Assembly (NCBI RefSeq): GCF_020103725.1
Contig: NZ_JAHXBG010000009.1
Coordinates: forward strand, 355,403-419,402
DNA from: Hyalangium gracile
GTDB taxonomy: Bacteria; Myxococcota; Myxococcia; Myxococcales; Myxococcaceae
Length of the DNA: 64,000 bases
Reading direction: 5' to 3'
Below, in pieces: positions 52,517 to 61,969 of this stretch. The first letter of the stretch is position 1. Every line of letters begins with the position of its first letter. The notes beneath the pieces are model-generated. The model was not told where the DNA came from. It made no database searches and saw only the letters and a list, made by a program, of their open reading frames with translations. A program made the position numbers and the translations under genes.

Positions 52517-53596
52517 TCACCAGCGAAGCAGCACCAGCTCCGCGCAGAAGCCAGGCCCCATCGCCATCATCACGCCCCAGTCTCCCGGCCGGGGCTCGCC
52601 CGACTCCAGCGTCTCGCCCATCACGAAGAGCACGGAGGCCGAGGAGAGGTTGCCCACCTCGTTCAGCGACGCCCACGAGCGCGCCAGCGCCTGCCGTGGC
52701 AGCTCCAGGCTCTCCTCGAAGGCCTGCAGCACCTTGGGCCCCCCCGTGTGCGCCACCCAGTGGCGGATGTCCCCGCGCGTCAGCCCGTGCTCGGCGAGGA
52801 ACGCGTCCACGTTGCCGCGGACATGGTCCCGCACCAGCTGGGGCACCTTGGCGGACAGCACCACCTTGAAGCCCGTGTCCACGACGTCCCAGCCCATGAT
52901 GCGCTCGGTGTCCGGGTAGAACACGGCCCGCGAGCCCACCACGCGAGGCCCGGGCGCGCTCGCCTCGGCGCCCTGCAGCACCGCGCACGCGGCGCCGTCC
53001 CCGAAGAGGCCCGAGGCGATGATGTTGGGGATGGACAGGTCCTCGCGCTGCAGCGTCAGCGAGCACAGCTCCACCGAGAGCACGAGCGCCGTGTGCCGGG
53101 GATACGCCCGGAGATAGTCCACCGCCCGCGCCACGCCCGCCGCCCCCGCCACGCACCCCAGGCCGAAGAGGGGCGAGCGCTTGACGTCCTCGCGGAACCC
53201 CAGCCGGTTGGCCAGGCGCGCCTCGATGCTCGGCACCGCCAGCCCCGTCACCGTCACGAAGAAGACGTGGTCCACGTCCTTCGGCGTGAGGCCCGCCTTC
53301 TCGAGCGCCTCGCGCACCACCTTCTCGCCCAGCTCCACCGCGGAGCGGATCCACGCGTCGTTGCGCTGCTGGAAGGAGACGAGCGGGGGGTAGGCCTCGA
53401 TGGGCAGCGCCAGGAAGCGCCCGGAGACGCTCACCGCGCGGTGCAGATCCTCGAGCCGCTCCAGGTTGAAGTGCTTGCGTGCCCACAGCTCGCGGAAGGC
53501 GCTGATGAGCTGCTCCTGCGTCGCGTAGTGCGCAGGGAGCGCGCGTCCCACGGCGCGAAGGAGAGGAGACGGTCCCGGAGTGGCTGCGCTGTGCAT
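52517..53596 (-). CDS. Type III polyketide synthase (chalcone-synthase family)
   Basis: 359 residues. Catalytic triad: Cys at about 148 in FGLGCVAGAAG, His in HTGGPKVL, Asn in NEVGNLSSAS. The family signature GxFGDGA appears as LFGDGAAC. Type III PKSs extend an acyl starter with malonyl-CoA and cyclise to pyrones, resorcinols or phloroglucinols. With an ACP and FAAL downstream (48 and -4 bases), an alkyl-resorcinol or alkyl-pyrone lipid is the most likely product, but ring type cannot be read. Confidence 0.92.
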   Translation of the reverse strand: MHSAATPGPSPLLRAVGRALPAHYATQEQLISAFRELWARKHFNLERLEDLHRAVSVSGRFLALPIEAYPPLVSFQQRNDAWIRSAVELGEKVVREALEKAGLTPKDVDHVFFVTVTGLAVPSIEARLANRLGFREDVKRSPLFGLGCVAGAAGVARAVDYLRAYPRHTALVLSVELCSLTLQREDLSIPNIIASGLFGDGAACAVLQGAEASAPGPRVVGSRAVFYPDTERIMGWDVVDTGFKVVLSAKVPQLVRDHVRGNVDAFLAEHGLTRGDIRHWVAHTGGPKVLQAFEESLELPRQALARSWASLNEVGNLSSASVLFVMGETLESGEPRPGDWGVMMAMGPGFCAELVLLRW

Positions 53597-53877
53597 GAAG
53601 CTCCCGCGGAAGATTGTCCCTTAATCAAGGACGGCAGTGGAATCGAGGCTTTGAGCCTCCCGGGACGCATCTCGTGGCGCCCTGTCCTGAGAATGACACA
53701 CCCACCGCTCCCCGTGAGCCGCCGTCACGCAGTTTCACAAATCCGACACCCCGACCTTCCGCGGGTAGAGTGCGGCCACTCCCTCTCCCGGTCTGAATGA
53801 TCGACATGACTCGGCTCCCTAGGATGCGGCGGCTCGGCAGCGGTAGCGAGCAAGGTCGTCCTGGCAGAGAGCGCCCC

Positions 53878-55710
53878 ATGAGCCTTCAGCGTGCAGGGGT
53901 GCTCTCCGCGCTGCTCCTCGCGGCCTGTGTCTCCGCTCCGAGACCAGCCCCGACACCGGAGCCACCGCCCCTGCCCGGCCCGGTCCTCCCACGCGTCGAG
54001 GTCCGGGTGTACCGGGAGCTGCCGGACGGCTCAGCGGAGCCGTGGGGCACGCTGCCCCTCCCGACGGGCGTCACCTCGCTGCCCGAGGGCCCCTGGTTCG
54101 TGGAGCCGTCCGTGCCTGTGCGGTCGGACGGGGAGGCCCGAGCCCTCGCCGAGCTGCTGCGGACGCACGGTGTCCGCCGGCTCTCGCTGCGCGGCGTGGA
54201 GCTCCCGACACCCGCGCTGCTGTCGCTCCTGGTGGAGAAGACCGCGCTCACCGCGCTGTACCTCTCGGGGACACCGACGACTGACGCCCACCTCGTGGCG
54301 CTTGCCTATCTCCCCGGGCTCGACACGCTGCACCTGGATGGGACGCACGTCACGGACGCGGGGATGCCGGACATCGCTCGGCTGCCTCGGCTCGAGGCGC
54401 TGCTCCTGTCGGAGACGGCCGTCACGACTCAGGGGCTGCTTCAGCTCTCGGGGCTCGTGAACCTGCGAAGGTTCGAGGTGGCCGAGACCCGGGTGGGAAG
54501 CCCGGGCCTCCAGTTCCTGAAGCACTGTCACGCGCTGGAGGTCCTGGACCTCGGGCAGACCGGCGCGGAGGACTCCGTGGTCGCGCTGCTTCCGGGTGCG
54601 TCCATGCGCAAGCTCGTGCTCAGTGGCACGAACGTCACGGACTCGGGGCTGGAGCCGCTGCGGCGAATGCGAGCCCTCACGGCGCTGGGGCTGGCACGGA
54701 CGGCGGTGACGGACGCAGCGCTGGCGCATGTGGAGGGGCTGCCCTCGCTGGAAGCGCTCCACCTGGGCAACACGCGCATCACGGATGCGGGGCTGGCACG
54801 TCTCGCGAAGACACGCACCCTGCGAGGCCTCGTCCTGGACGACACGAACGTGGGGGATACGGGCCTGCGGCACCTCGTGTCCCTGGAGCGGCTCGAGGTG
54901 CTCAGCCTGAAGAGCACCCGTGTGACGAACAAGGGCCTCACGCTGCTGGCGGGGTTCAAGCACCTCAGGGAGCTGGACCTGTCGCACACGCGCGTGACGG
55001 CGGCGGGAATGCCCGCGCTTGCTCCGCTCACGTCAGTCGTGGGCCTGAGCCTCGCGGGGCTGCTGCTCACCGATGACTCGCTCTCGTCCCTGGCCGGGCT
55101 CACGGGGCTCGTCCGACTGGACCTCAGCGAGAACCCGATCAGCCCGGAGGGACTCGCCCACCTCCAGTCGGCCAGCGCGCTGGAAGAGCTCAACCTGAGC
55201 AGCACCGGCTTCACCGATGAGGGGACGCGCCTGCTGAGCCACTGGCCGCGCCTGCGCTCGCTCAAGGTGGTGCGCACGCTCCTGACGGATACGGGGCTGC
55301 CGAGGCTCGGGGAGAACCTGGAGCTGCTCCACCTCGGCGCCACGCTCATCTCCGACGCGGGCCTGCCGTTGCTCGCCCGGCTCCCACGCCTGTCCACGCT
55401 GGATCTCCACCAGACCCGCATCACGGACGCGGGGCTCGCCTCGCTCGCGGCCTCGCCCTCGCTGTCCGTGCTCAACCTCTCGGGGACGGACATCGGCGAC
55501 GCGGGACTCGCGGCGCTTCCGGAAGGCGTGACGGTGCTCGTGCTGGCCCGGACGCGCGTCACCGAGGCCGGCCTGCCCGCGCTGGAGCGCCTGAAGCGGC
55601 TGCGACAGGTGGACCTGCGACAGACGTCCATCCCCGCCGAGGCGCTGCGGCGATGGGCGAGACAGCGCCCCATCACCTGGCTCTGGGGCGCTCCGGAAGG
55701 CTCACCGTAG
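53878..55710 (+). CDS. Leucine-rich-repeat lipoprotein
   Basis: 610 residues from ATG 53878; upstream in-frame ATGs at 53797 and 53806 are less likely because the lipoprotein signal (LLLAACVSAP) starts here. After a Pro-rich stalk and a region to about residue 90, about 20 LRRs of 23-24 residues follow, of the form LxxLxLxxTxITDAGLxxLAxLP. This is the ribonuclease-inhibitor/Cys-lacking type used in bacterial surface proteins. No catalytic domain. It likely binds proteins at the cell surface. It is convergent with modC with a 9-base overlap. Confidence 0.85.
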   Translation: MSLQRAGVLSALLLAACVSAPRPAPTPEPPPLPGPVLPRVEVRVYRELPDGSAEPWGTLPLPTGVTSLPEGPWFVEPSVPVRSDGEARALAELLRTHGVRRLSLRGVELPTPALLSLLVEKTALTALYLSGTPTTDAHLVALAYLPGLDTLHLDGTHVTDAGMPDIARLPRLEALLLSETAVTTQGLLQLSGLVNLRRFEVAETRVGSPGLQFLKHCHALEVLDLGQTGAEDSVVALLPGASMRKLVLSGTNVTDSGLEPLRRMRALTALGLARTAVTDAALAHVEGLPSLEALHLGNTRITDAGLARLAKTRTLRGLVLDDTNVGDTGLRHLVSLERLEVLSLKSTRVTNKGLTLLAGFKHLRELDLSHTRVTAAGMPALAPLTSVVGLSLAGLLLTDDSLSSLAGLTGLVRLDLSENPISPEGLAHLQSASALEELNLSSTGFTDEGTRLLSHWPRLRSLKVVRTLLTDTGLPRLGENLELLHLGATLISDAGLPLLARLPRLSTLDLHQTRITDAGLASLAASPSLSVLNLSGTDIGDAGLAALPEGVTVLVLARTRVTEAGLPALERLKRLRQVDLRQTSIPAEALRRWARQRPITWLWGAPEGSP

Positions 55711-56763
55711 CCGGCGACACGCGGAGGTCTTCACCGCGAGGAAGACGCGAGCGCCCGTCGTCACGCCCAGCTCGCGCACCGCGGAGTCCGTCACCCGCAC
55801 CGCCATGGGAGCTCCCGCAACCTCCACGAAGAGCACCCGGTCTCCCACGCCCGCCTCCTCCATCCGCCGCACCGTCCCCTCCCACACGTTGCGCGCGGAG
55901 ATGCCAGCGAGCGGCCCCACGGACAGCAGGATGTCCTCGGCGAGCACCGCATACGCCGCACGTGCTCCGGCCACGAGCTCCGAACCATCGGGCACCCAGA
56001 GCCCGAGCCCCTCCGTCACGCGGAGCCGCAGCCCGCCGTCCGCCGGGCGCTCCAGGACGCCCTCCAGGATGTTCTCCTCCCCTTCCAGCCCCAGCGCCCC
56101 GCGCGTCGCGCCTCCCAGCACCGTGTCCGCCGGCCCCACCGCGCGCACGCGCCCCTCCTCCAGGAGCAGCGCCTCCTGCGCCAGCACCCGAGCCTCGCCG
56201 AGCTGGTGCGTGACGTAGAGCATCGGCACGCGAGCCTCATCCCGGATGCGGAGCAGGTAGGGCAGCACGCGCTCCTTGAGGGCCACATCCAGCGCGGCCA
56301 GTGGCTCATCCAGCAGCAGCAGCGCCGGATCCGTCGCCAGCGCCCTCGCGAGCGCCACGCGCTGACGCTCGCCTCCGGAGAGCGTGGCCGGGTAGCGGTG
56401 CAGCAGGGGCTCCAGCTCCAGCAGGGCCACGGCCTCGTCCACGCGAGAGGGGCGCCCCGGGCGCACGCCAAAGCGGACGTTCTCCCGCGCGGTGAGGTGC
56501 GGAAAGAGGAGCGAGTCCTGGGGCACGTACCCCATGCGCCGAGCCTCGGGCGGCACGTCCACACCCGACGCCGAGTCCAGCAGCACGCGCTCGCGCACCA
56601 CCAGCCGTCCCCGCGCCCCGCGACGCAGCCCCGCCAGCGACTCCAGCAGGGACGTCTTCCCCGAGCCCGAGCGGCCCATCACCGCCACCGACGCCGAGGA
56701 GAAGCGCGCCTCCACCTCGAGCGGGAAGCGCGCCAGCGGTAGCTTCAGGGAGACCTCGATCAT
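55702..56763 (-). CDS. modC: Molybdate ABC transporter ATPase ModC
   Basis: 353 residues from ATG 56763, overlapping modB by 4 bases. Walker A GRSGSGKT, signature LSGGERQRVALARAL, Walker B LLLLDEP, then H-loop YVTHQ. The C-terminal MOP/TOBE domain (VRVTDSAVRELGVTTGARVFLAVK, given by its end ARVFLAVK) binds molybdate. Complete. It completes the modABC set. Confidence 0.9.
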   Translation of the reverse strand: MIEVSLKLPLARFPLEVEARFSSASVAVMGRSGSGKTSLLESLAGLRRGARGRLVVRERVLLDSASGVDVPPEARRMGYVPQDSLLFPHLTARENVRFGVRPGRPSRVDEAVALLELEPLLHRYPATLSGGERQRVALARALATDPALLLLDEPLAALDVALKERVLPYLLRIRDEARVPMLYVTHQLGEARVLAQEALLLEEGRVRAVGPADTVLGGATRGALGLEGEENILEGVLERPADGGLRLRVTEGLGLWVPDGSELVAGARAAYAVLAEDILLSVGPLAGISARNVWEGTVRRMEEAGVGDRVLFVEVAGAPMAVRVTDSAVRELGVTTGARVFLAVKTSACRRLR

Positions 56764-57437
56764 GCGCGCACCCGAGCCTCGCGGCGGCGGGTCAGGAGCT
56801 CCGTGGCGTAGATGGCGGCGAAGGCCACCAGGGTGGCGATGCCCGCCAGGCGGAGCGCCTCGGCGTCCTGCCCGAGCTGGGTGCGGTGGAAGATGGCGAG
56901 CGCCAGCGTCTGGGTCCGCCCCGGGATGTTGCCGGCCACCAGCACCGTGGCGCCGAACTCGCCCAGGGCGCGAGAGAAGGCGAGCAGCGTCCCCGTGAGC
57001 ACCCCGCGCCACGCCAGGGGCAGGGTCACGCGGAAGAAGGCCCGGGTGCGCGAGTCCCCCAGCGTCCGCGCCACCGCCACCAGCCGAGGATCCACCTCCT
57101 CGAAGCCCGAGCGCGCCGAGCGCACCAGCAGCGGGAAGGCCATGACGGCGCTCGCCAGCACCACCGCCTTGGGCGTGAAGACCACCTCGATGCCGAGCCC
57201 ATCCAGCGCCTGCCCCACCGGACTGCTCCGAGCGAGCAGCTCCAGCAGGACCAGGCCCACCGCCGTGGGCGGCAGCACCAGCGGCAGGGAGAGCAGCGTC
57301 TCGATCAAGCCCTTGCCCGCTCCCTGCCACCGAGCCAGGCCATAGGCCGCGGCCACCCCGAAGGGAAGGATGACGACCGTGGCCACCGCCGCCACCGCCA
57401 GCGAGAAGAGGACGAGAGGCAGCTCGCCCTCGCTCAC
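56760..57437 (-). CDS. modB: Molybdate ABC transporter permease ModB
   Basis: 225 residues, GTG start. Five or six membrane helices; the EAA loop reads RTLGDSRTRAFFRVTLPLAWRG, given by VARTLGDSRTRAFF and VTLPLAWRG. LSLPLVLPPTAVGLVLLELL is typical of ModB. Overlaps modA (GTGA) and modC, so all three are coupled. Confidence 0.9.
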   Translation of the reverse strand: MSEGELPLVLFSLAVAAVATVVILPFGVAAAYGLARWQGAGKGLIETLLSLPLVLPPTAVGLVLLELLARSSPVGQALDGLGIEVVFTPKAVVLASAVMAFPLLVRSARSGFEEVDPRLVAVARTLGDSRTRAFFRVTLPLAWRGVLTGTLLAFSRALGEFGATVLVAGNIPGRTQTLALAIFHRTQLGQDAEALRLAGIATLVAFAAIYATELLTRRREARVRA

Positions 57438-58189
57438 GGGCGGGCCTTCCCGGGAACGAAGACGAAGCCGTGCCGCTCGAAGATGCTCCGCGCGCTGGCT
57501 CCCTGCAGGAAGCTCACGAAGGCGCGCCCCGCCGCGGAGGCCTTGCCCCGAGCCAGCGCCGCCACGGGGTAGACGATGCGCGGCCCGTCCGCCTCCGGAA
57601 CGGTGAGCGCCACCCGCACGCGCTTCGACTGCGCCGCGTCCGTGGCGTACACCACCCCCGCCTCCACCCGCCCGGCCTCCACGGCCGACAGCGCCGCGCG
57701 CACATCCAGCGCGGGCACCACGCGAGGCTCCAGCTCCTTCCAGACTCCCGCCTTCTCCAGCCAGCTCTTCGCATAGAGGCCCGCGGGCACCGCCGCCGGA
57801 TCCGCGAGCGCCAGGCGCTTCACCTCTCGGAGCTCCGCCGCGGAGGTCACCTTCCGCTTCGAGTCCGCCGCCACCACCACCACCAACCGGTTGGAGAGCA
57901 GCTCCACGCGCGTGCCCGCCTGGACGAGCCCCGCCTTCTCCACCTGGTCCAGCTTCGCGGTGTCGGCGGAGAGGAAGACGTCCGCGGGAGCCCCCGCGAC
58001 GGCCTGCCGCGCCAGGTCACTGGACGCACCGAAGGCGAACTCCACCACGGTCCCCTGCTCCTTCGTGAAGGCGCGTCCCACCTCCTGGAGCGCGTCCGTG
58101 GTGCTCGCGGCGGCGAACACCAGGATCCGCTCCGCGGCGAGAGCGGGCATCGAGCAAGCAAGCAGAAAGGCAAGCAGAACCGTGCGCAT
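57434..58189 (-). CDS. modA: Molybdate-binding periplasmic protein ModA
   Basis: 251 residues from ATG 58189, with AGAGGAA 8 bases upstream. A signal peptide ends at PALAAERI. ILVFAAASTTDALQE is the ModA N-terminus with Ser ligands; further ligands occur in FGASSDLARQ and PADVFLSAD. The C-terminal half has VVYATDAAQS. It captures molybdate or tungstate for ModB/ModC. It is divergent from a MarR gene across a palindromic control region. Confidence 0.92.
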   Translation of the reverse strand: MRTVLLAFLLACSMPALAAERILVFAAASTTDALQEVGRAFTKEQGTVVEFAFGASSDLARQAVAGAPADVFLSADTAKLDQVEKAGLVQAGTRVELLSNRLVVVVAADSKRKVTSAAELREVKRLALADPAAVPAGLYAKSWLEKAGVWKELEPRVVPALDVRAALSAVEAGRVEAGVVYATDAAQSKRVRVALTVPEADGPRIVYPVAALARGKASAAGRAFVSFLQGASARSIFERHGFVFVPGKARP

Positions 58190-58253
58190 GGGGCCGTTCC
58201 TCTTCCAGAGCAAGGCACCGCGTCAAGCCTCCAGGCCCCCTTCGGAGATTCCA

Positions 58254-58301
58254 TTGACCCGCCTCGGGACCCCCGATAAAGAAAATTCCGTGTCACGGAA
58301 T
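58254..58301 (+). promoter_or_regulatory. Promoter with perfect 17-bp palindromic operator at the marR start
   Basis: A possible -35 TTGACC (58254-58259), 17-base spacer and weak -10 TAAAGA (58277-58282) lie just before the palindrome ATTCCGTG-T-CACGGAAT (58285-58301). The GTG start at 58290 is inside the palindrome. The predicted +1 is near 58289-58290, so the transcript may be leaderless. A MarR dimer bound here would block its own gene and could affect modA on the other side, 100 bases away. Confidence 0.55.
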
Positions 58302-58796
58302 GTCCCCAAAGAGGAAGATCTCGCTGGCGACGCCACGCGGCTCCAGCAGCTGCTGTACGCGCTGGGGCGGCGCCGCTCGCTCCGTGACCCCATTGCCAGC
58401 ACCTGCGAGGAGCTCCAGCTCACCCCACCCCAGGTCCACGCGCTCCTGTGGCTGGGCAAGGACGGCATGCTCACCATGGGCGAGCTGGCACGGCGGCTCG
58501 GGGTGACGGAGAAGACGGTGACGGGTGTCGTCGACCGGCTCGAGCGCGAGGGCCAGGTCCAGCGCGAGCGCATCACCATGGATCGCCGCGTGGTGCGCTG
58601 CCGCCTCACCGAGCTGGGACAGAAGACCTACCAGAAGCTCGAGCGCTACCTGAACGAGGCGATGGTCCAGATGCTGGGCATGCTGGATGGCACCGACCGC
58701 AAGGCGCTCTTCCGCATCGTGGAGAAGCTCGTCCGCCGGCTGGACGCCCCCGAGGGGCCAGACGCGCTGCCGGCCGTGCGCGAGAAGTCGGCCTGA
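58290..58796 (+). CDS. MarR-family transcriptional regulator
   Basis: 168 residues from GTG 58290; no later in-frame ATG, GTG or TTG begins before the first helix. A winged helix lies at LTMGELARRLGVTEKTVTGVVDRLEREG, given by LTMGELARRLGVT and VTGVVDRLEREG, with the wing RVVRCRLTELG. The effector is unknown. It is divergent from modABC, where a ModE-type regulator would be more usual. The palindrome at its start suggests self-repression. Confidence 0.88.
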   Translation: MSRNVPKEEDLAGDATRLQQLLYALGRRRSLRDPIASTCEELQLTPPQVHALLWLGKDGMLTMGELARRLGVTEKTVTGVVDRLEREGQVQRERITMDRRVVRCRLTELGQKTYQKLERYLNEAMVQMLGMLDGTDRKALFRIVEKLVRRLDAPEGPDALPAVREKSA

Positions 58797-58907
58797 GCCC
58801 TCACCCACGCCTGCTCCGACTCCCACCCTCCTACTCAAGGCCACCTTGCGCCGCGTGGCTGCTGCCTTATCGGAAGGAGGACCGGTTCTGTCCGTTGGGG
58901 TAGTGAG

Positions 58908-60398
58908 ATGAAGGCTCAGACGTCCGCAAGGGTAGGAGTGCTTCTGGGAGTAGTGCTGGCGCTGGCAGGCTGTGACAGGGCGCCGCCCGCCTCGGGTCCG
59001 ACGGGAGAACCGTCAGCCACTCCCCTCTCTCAGGAGGCCGCCAGGGCGCCCGAGCCGGTGCTGCCTCCCTCACCGACCCAGGCGCTCGCCTCGCTCGCTC
59101 CGCTGGCGGACTCGGTGCGCTCCGCGGTGGTCAACGTGGAGGTGCGCGCGCGCGGGGCCGAGCCTCGGGCCAGTCGCCCCCAGCTGGAAGATCCCTTTGG
59201 AGGCCTCCCCTGGCCCTGGATGGAGCCGGGGCCGAGAGGCCAGGAGCCGCTGCGCCAGGGGCTCGGCTCGGGCTTCATCATTGACCCCTCGGGCATCGTG
59301 CTCACCAACAACCACGTGGTGGAGGGCGCCGTCGGCATCGACGTGAAGCTCATGGACGGCCGCCAGTTCGAGGCGAAGGTGCTGGGCACGGATCCGCTCA
59401 CGGACGTGGCGGTGCTCCAGCTCCAGGGCCGGGACGTGAAGGAGCTGCCGGTGGTGCGGCTGGGAGACTCGGACGCGATGCGCGTGGGGGACTGGGTGCT
59501 GGCCATCGGCAACCCGTTCGGCCTGTCCTCCAGCGTCAGCCTGGGCATCCTCTCGGCCAAGGCGCGCGACATCCAGGCCGGCCCGTATGACGACTTCCTG
59601 CAGACGGACGCGGCCATCAACCCGGGCAACTCCGGCGGGCCGCTGTTCAACATGAGCGGCGAGGTGATCGGCATCAACACGGCCATCGTGGGACAGGGCT
59701 CGGGCATCGGGTTCGCGGTGCCCAGCAACCTGGTCAAGGCGCTGCTGCCCCAGCTCGAGAAGGAGGGCGCCGTCACGCGCGGCTGGCTCGGCCTGGGAGT
59801 GCAGGACCTGACGGCCCAGCTCGGCGAGGCGCTCGGAGTGCCGGTGCGCGAAGGGGCCATCGTGGTGCATGTCGAGGAAGGCACGCCGTCCGCGGAGGCG
59901 GGCCTGCGGCCGGATGACGTCATCGTGGCGCTGGATGACACGCCCATCACCTCGGCGGGCTCGCTCACGCGCACCATCGGGCTGATGCGTCCCGAAACGC
60001 AGGTGACGCTCACGCTCTACCGTGACGGCCAGAAGCTGGAGCGCGAGGCGACGCTCGGGACGCGACCGGACCTCGAGGGTGTCTCCGCGCGAGAGCGCCG
60101 GCAGCCACAGGAGGAGCCTCACCAGCGGCTGGGTCTGGCCCTGGGCGACGTCGGCCCCCAGCTCGGAGCACGTGGGGTGCCCGCCGGAGCGCTCATCACC
60201 CGTGTCCTGCCGGGCTCGGTGGCCGAGCGCGCGGGGCTCGTGCAGGGCATGGTGGTGGTGGAGGCCGGGGGCAGGCCCGTGCGCGGCGCCGCGGAGCTGG
60301 TGCGCATCCTACGGGATGCCCGGCCTGGGAGCGCGGTGCTCCTGCGCGTCCAGCTGGGCGAGACACGGGCGCTGCGCGCGCTCACGATCCCCGAGTAG
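58908..60398 (+). CDS. HtrA/DegP-like serine protease lipoprotein with two PDZ domains
   Basis: 496 residues. A lipoprotein signal ends at LALAGC. Trypsin-like triad: His136 in LTNNHVVEG, Asp166 in LTDVAVLQL, Ser242 in NPGNSGGPLF. PDZ 1 is at about 285-375 (GWLGLGVQDLTAQL, VEEGTPSAEAGLRPDD) and PDZ 2 at about 400-490. The lipid anchor places it in the periplasm on a membrane, unlike soluble DegP. It degrades or refolds misfolded envelope proteins. Its 3' end overlaps the YdcF gene by 17 bases, tail to tail. Confidence 0.92.
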   Translation: MKAQTSARVGVLLGVVLALAGCDRAPPASGPTGEPSATPLSQEAARAPEPVLPPSPTQALASLAPLADSVRSAVVNVEVRARGAEPRASRPQLEDPFGGLPWPWMEPGPRGQEPLRQGLGSGFIIDPSGIVLTNNHVVEGAVGIDVKLMDGRQFEAKVLGTDPLTDVAVLQLQGRDVKELPVVRLGDSDAMRVGDWVLAIGNPFGLSSSVSLGILSAKARDIQAGPYDDFLQTDAAINPGNSGGPLFNMSGEVIGINTAIVGQGSGIGFAVPSNLVKALLPQLEKEGAVTRGWLGLGVQDLTAQLGEALGVPVREGAIVVHVEEGTPSAEAGLRPDDVIVALDDTPITSAGSLTRTIGLMRPETQVTLTLYRDGQKLEREATLGTRPDLEGVSARERRQPQEEPHQRLGLALGDVGPQLGARGVPAGALITRVLPGSVAERAGLVQGMVVVEAGGRPVRGAAELVRILRDARPGSAVLLRVQLGETRALRALTIPE

Positions 60399-61050
60399 CC
60401 GGGTCCGCCGCGCTCGCGAGTCCCTCGGGCGCGCGGGCCAGCAGCACGCGTGGGTGCAGCAGCAGGGCGAAGGCCTCGCGGACGGTCCAGTAGAAGCGAT
60501 CCAGGGCGTGGAGGTTGCGCTCCGTGAGCAGCGCGGGGCTGGTGGCCACCTCGAAGCCCTGGAGCCGGAAGTACTGGCGCGCTCGGAGCAGGTGGTACGG
60601 GTCGGACACCACCACCACGCGCCGGGCGCCCAGGGAGCGCAAGAGCCCGGCGCTGAAGCGCGTGTTCTGCTCGGTGGAGTGGCTCTGCTCCTCGAGGATG
60701 CAGGCCTCGGCCGGGACGCCGAGCTCCACCGCCAGCGAGCGCATGACCTGGGCCTCGGACGGAGGGTGGTCGCCGACGCCACCGGAGAAGACGAGCCGGG
60801 GCGCGATGCCCTCTCGGTAGAGCTCCACCGCCTTCTCCACCCGCGAGTACAGCGCCCCCGAGGGCACGCCCCCGGGCAGCACGCGCGCGCCCAGCACCAC
60901 CACCGCATCGGCCGGCACGGCCCGCTCGCGCTGACCGAAGCGATCCACGCGCCACGCCAGCCCGAACACTCCACACGTCAGCAGTCCCACCAGGGCGACG
61001 AAGAGCCGCCGGAGGGCGATGGACCGGTTCCTGAGCGCGGGCAGCCACAT
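60382..61050 (-). CDS. YdcF/SanA-like DUF218 membrane protein
   Basis: 222 residues. One N-terminal membrane helix (LFVALVGLLTCGVFGLAWRV). The DUF218 core has DAVVVLGARVLPGG, LVFSGGVGDHP, ILEEQSHSTEQNT and VVVSDPYHLLRA, matching the SanA/YdcF envelope family linked to cell-wall or lipid-carrier metabolism. Enzymatic role unknown. Complete. Confidence 0.85.
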   Translation of the reverse strand: MWLPALRNRSIALRRLFVALVGLLTCGVFGLAWRVDRFGQRERAVPADAVVVLGARVLPGGVPSGALYSRVEKAVELYREGIAPRLVFSGGVGDHPPSEAQVMRSLAVELGVPAEACILEEQSHSTEQNTRFSAGLLRSLGARRVVVVSDPYHLLRARQYFRLQGFEVATSPALLTERNLHALDRFYWTVREAFALLLHPRVLLARAPEGLASAADPATRGS

Positions 61051-61099
61051 TGCCTTCAGGGTAGGTCAACCCCTGCCCGGCGGCGAGAACCCCGCGCGC

Positions 61100-61969
61100 T
61101 CAAGGCGCCGCGCCCGTCATCAGCTGCGGCTCGGGCGCTGGCTTCAGCAGGACGTCCGCGATGACGGGGTAGTGGTCCGACGCGCCCACGCGCAGCACCG
61201 CGCTCCGCAGGGGCACGAAGGCGTCGCAGGCGAGCACATAGTCGATACGCAGCACCGGCGAGAACGGGAGCGGCAGCGGGTACGTGCCCTCCGTGCCCTG
61301 GCCGCTGGCGGCGACGACGTCCGTGAGGCCCCGCCGCAGCAGGCGCACCGGGCGCGAGTCCGGATCGTCGTTGAGGTCTCCCATGAGGAGCTTGGGCCGC
61401 GGATCCTTCTCGAGCATCGCGGCGATGAGGGCGCTCTGGCGCACGCGGGCCGCTCCATTGAAGGGCCGCCGGATGAGGTGGGTGAGGTAGACGCTCACCT
61501 CGCGCCCGGCCACCTGCATCACCGCATGGGCTACCGTCCGAGGCTCCGCGCCGCGCGGCACGGGCAGTGGGTATTGGGCCAGCGCCTCCAGCGGGAAGCG
61601 CGACAGCAGCGCGATGCCATAGGCGCCACCATGGAGGTCCGTGGTGCGGAAGTGCGCGTGGTACGGCAGCCCGGTCCGCTCGGCGAGCACGGCCGTCTGG
61701 TTCAGCCCTCCGGCGCGGCTGCTCCCGAGGTCCACCTCCTGGAGCGCGACGATGTCGGGCCGCGCGTCGCGGATGACGTCGGCCACGCCGTCCAGGCCCC
61801 GGACGCCGGACTCGATGTTGAAGGTCATCACCCGCAGCTCGCCGGGCTCGCGGGGCGCGGGCGTCTCCACCCGCGTCATGGCAGCAGGTGAGCGCAGGCC
61901 CGAGGACGACGAGGCACACGCGAAAGCAGCAGTCAGGGCGAGGGCAGGAAAGAGGCGGAGGAGACGCAT
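61100..61969 (-). CDS. Endonuclease/exonuclease/phosphatase-family lipoprotein
   Basis: 289 residues from ATG 61969. The N-terminal signal ends at AFACASSSSG, a probable lipobox. EEP-fold motifs: MTFNIESG, IVALQEVD (Glu ligand), LLMGDLNDDPDS (DLN) and GASDHYPVIA (SDHxP). The family cleaves phosphoesters in nucleic acids, inositol phosphates or sphingomyelin. Substrate unknown. Its lipid anchor and export are consistent with a role outside the cytoplasm. Confidence 0.85.
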   Translation of the reverse strand: MRLLRLFPALALTAAFACASSSSGLRSPAAMTRVETPAPREPGELRVMTFNIESGVRGLDGVADVIRDARPDIVALQEVDLGSSRAGGLNQTAVLAERTGLPYHAHFRTTDLHGGAYGIALLSRFPLEALAQYPLPVPRGAEPRTVAHAVMQVAGREVSVYLTHLIRRPFNGAARVRQSALIAAMLEKDPRPKLLMGDLNDDPDSRPVRLLRRGLTDVVAASGQGTEGTYPLPLPFSPVLRIDYVLACDAFVPLRSAVLRVGASDHYPVIADVLLKPAPEPQLMTGAAP

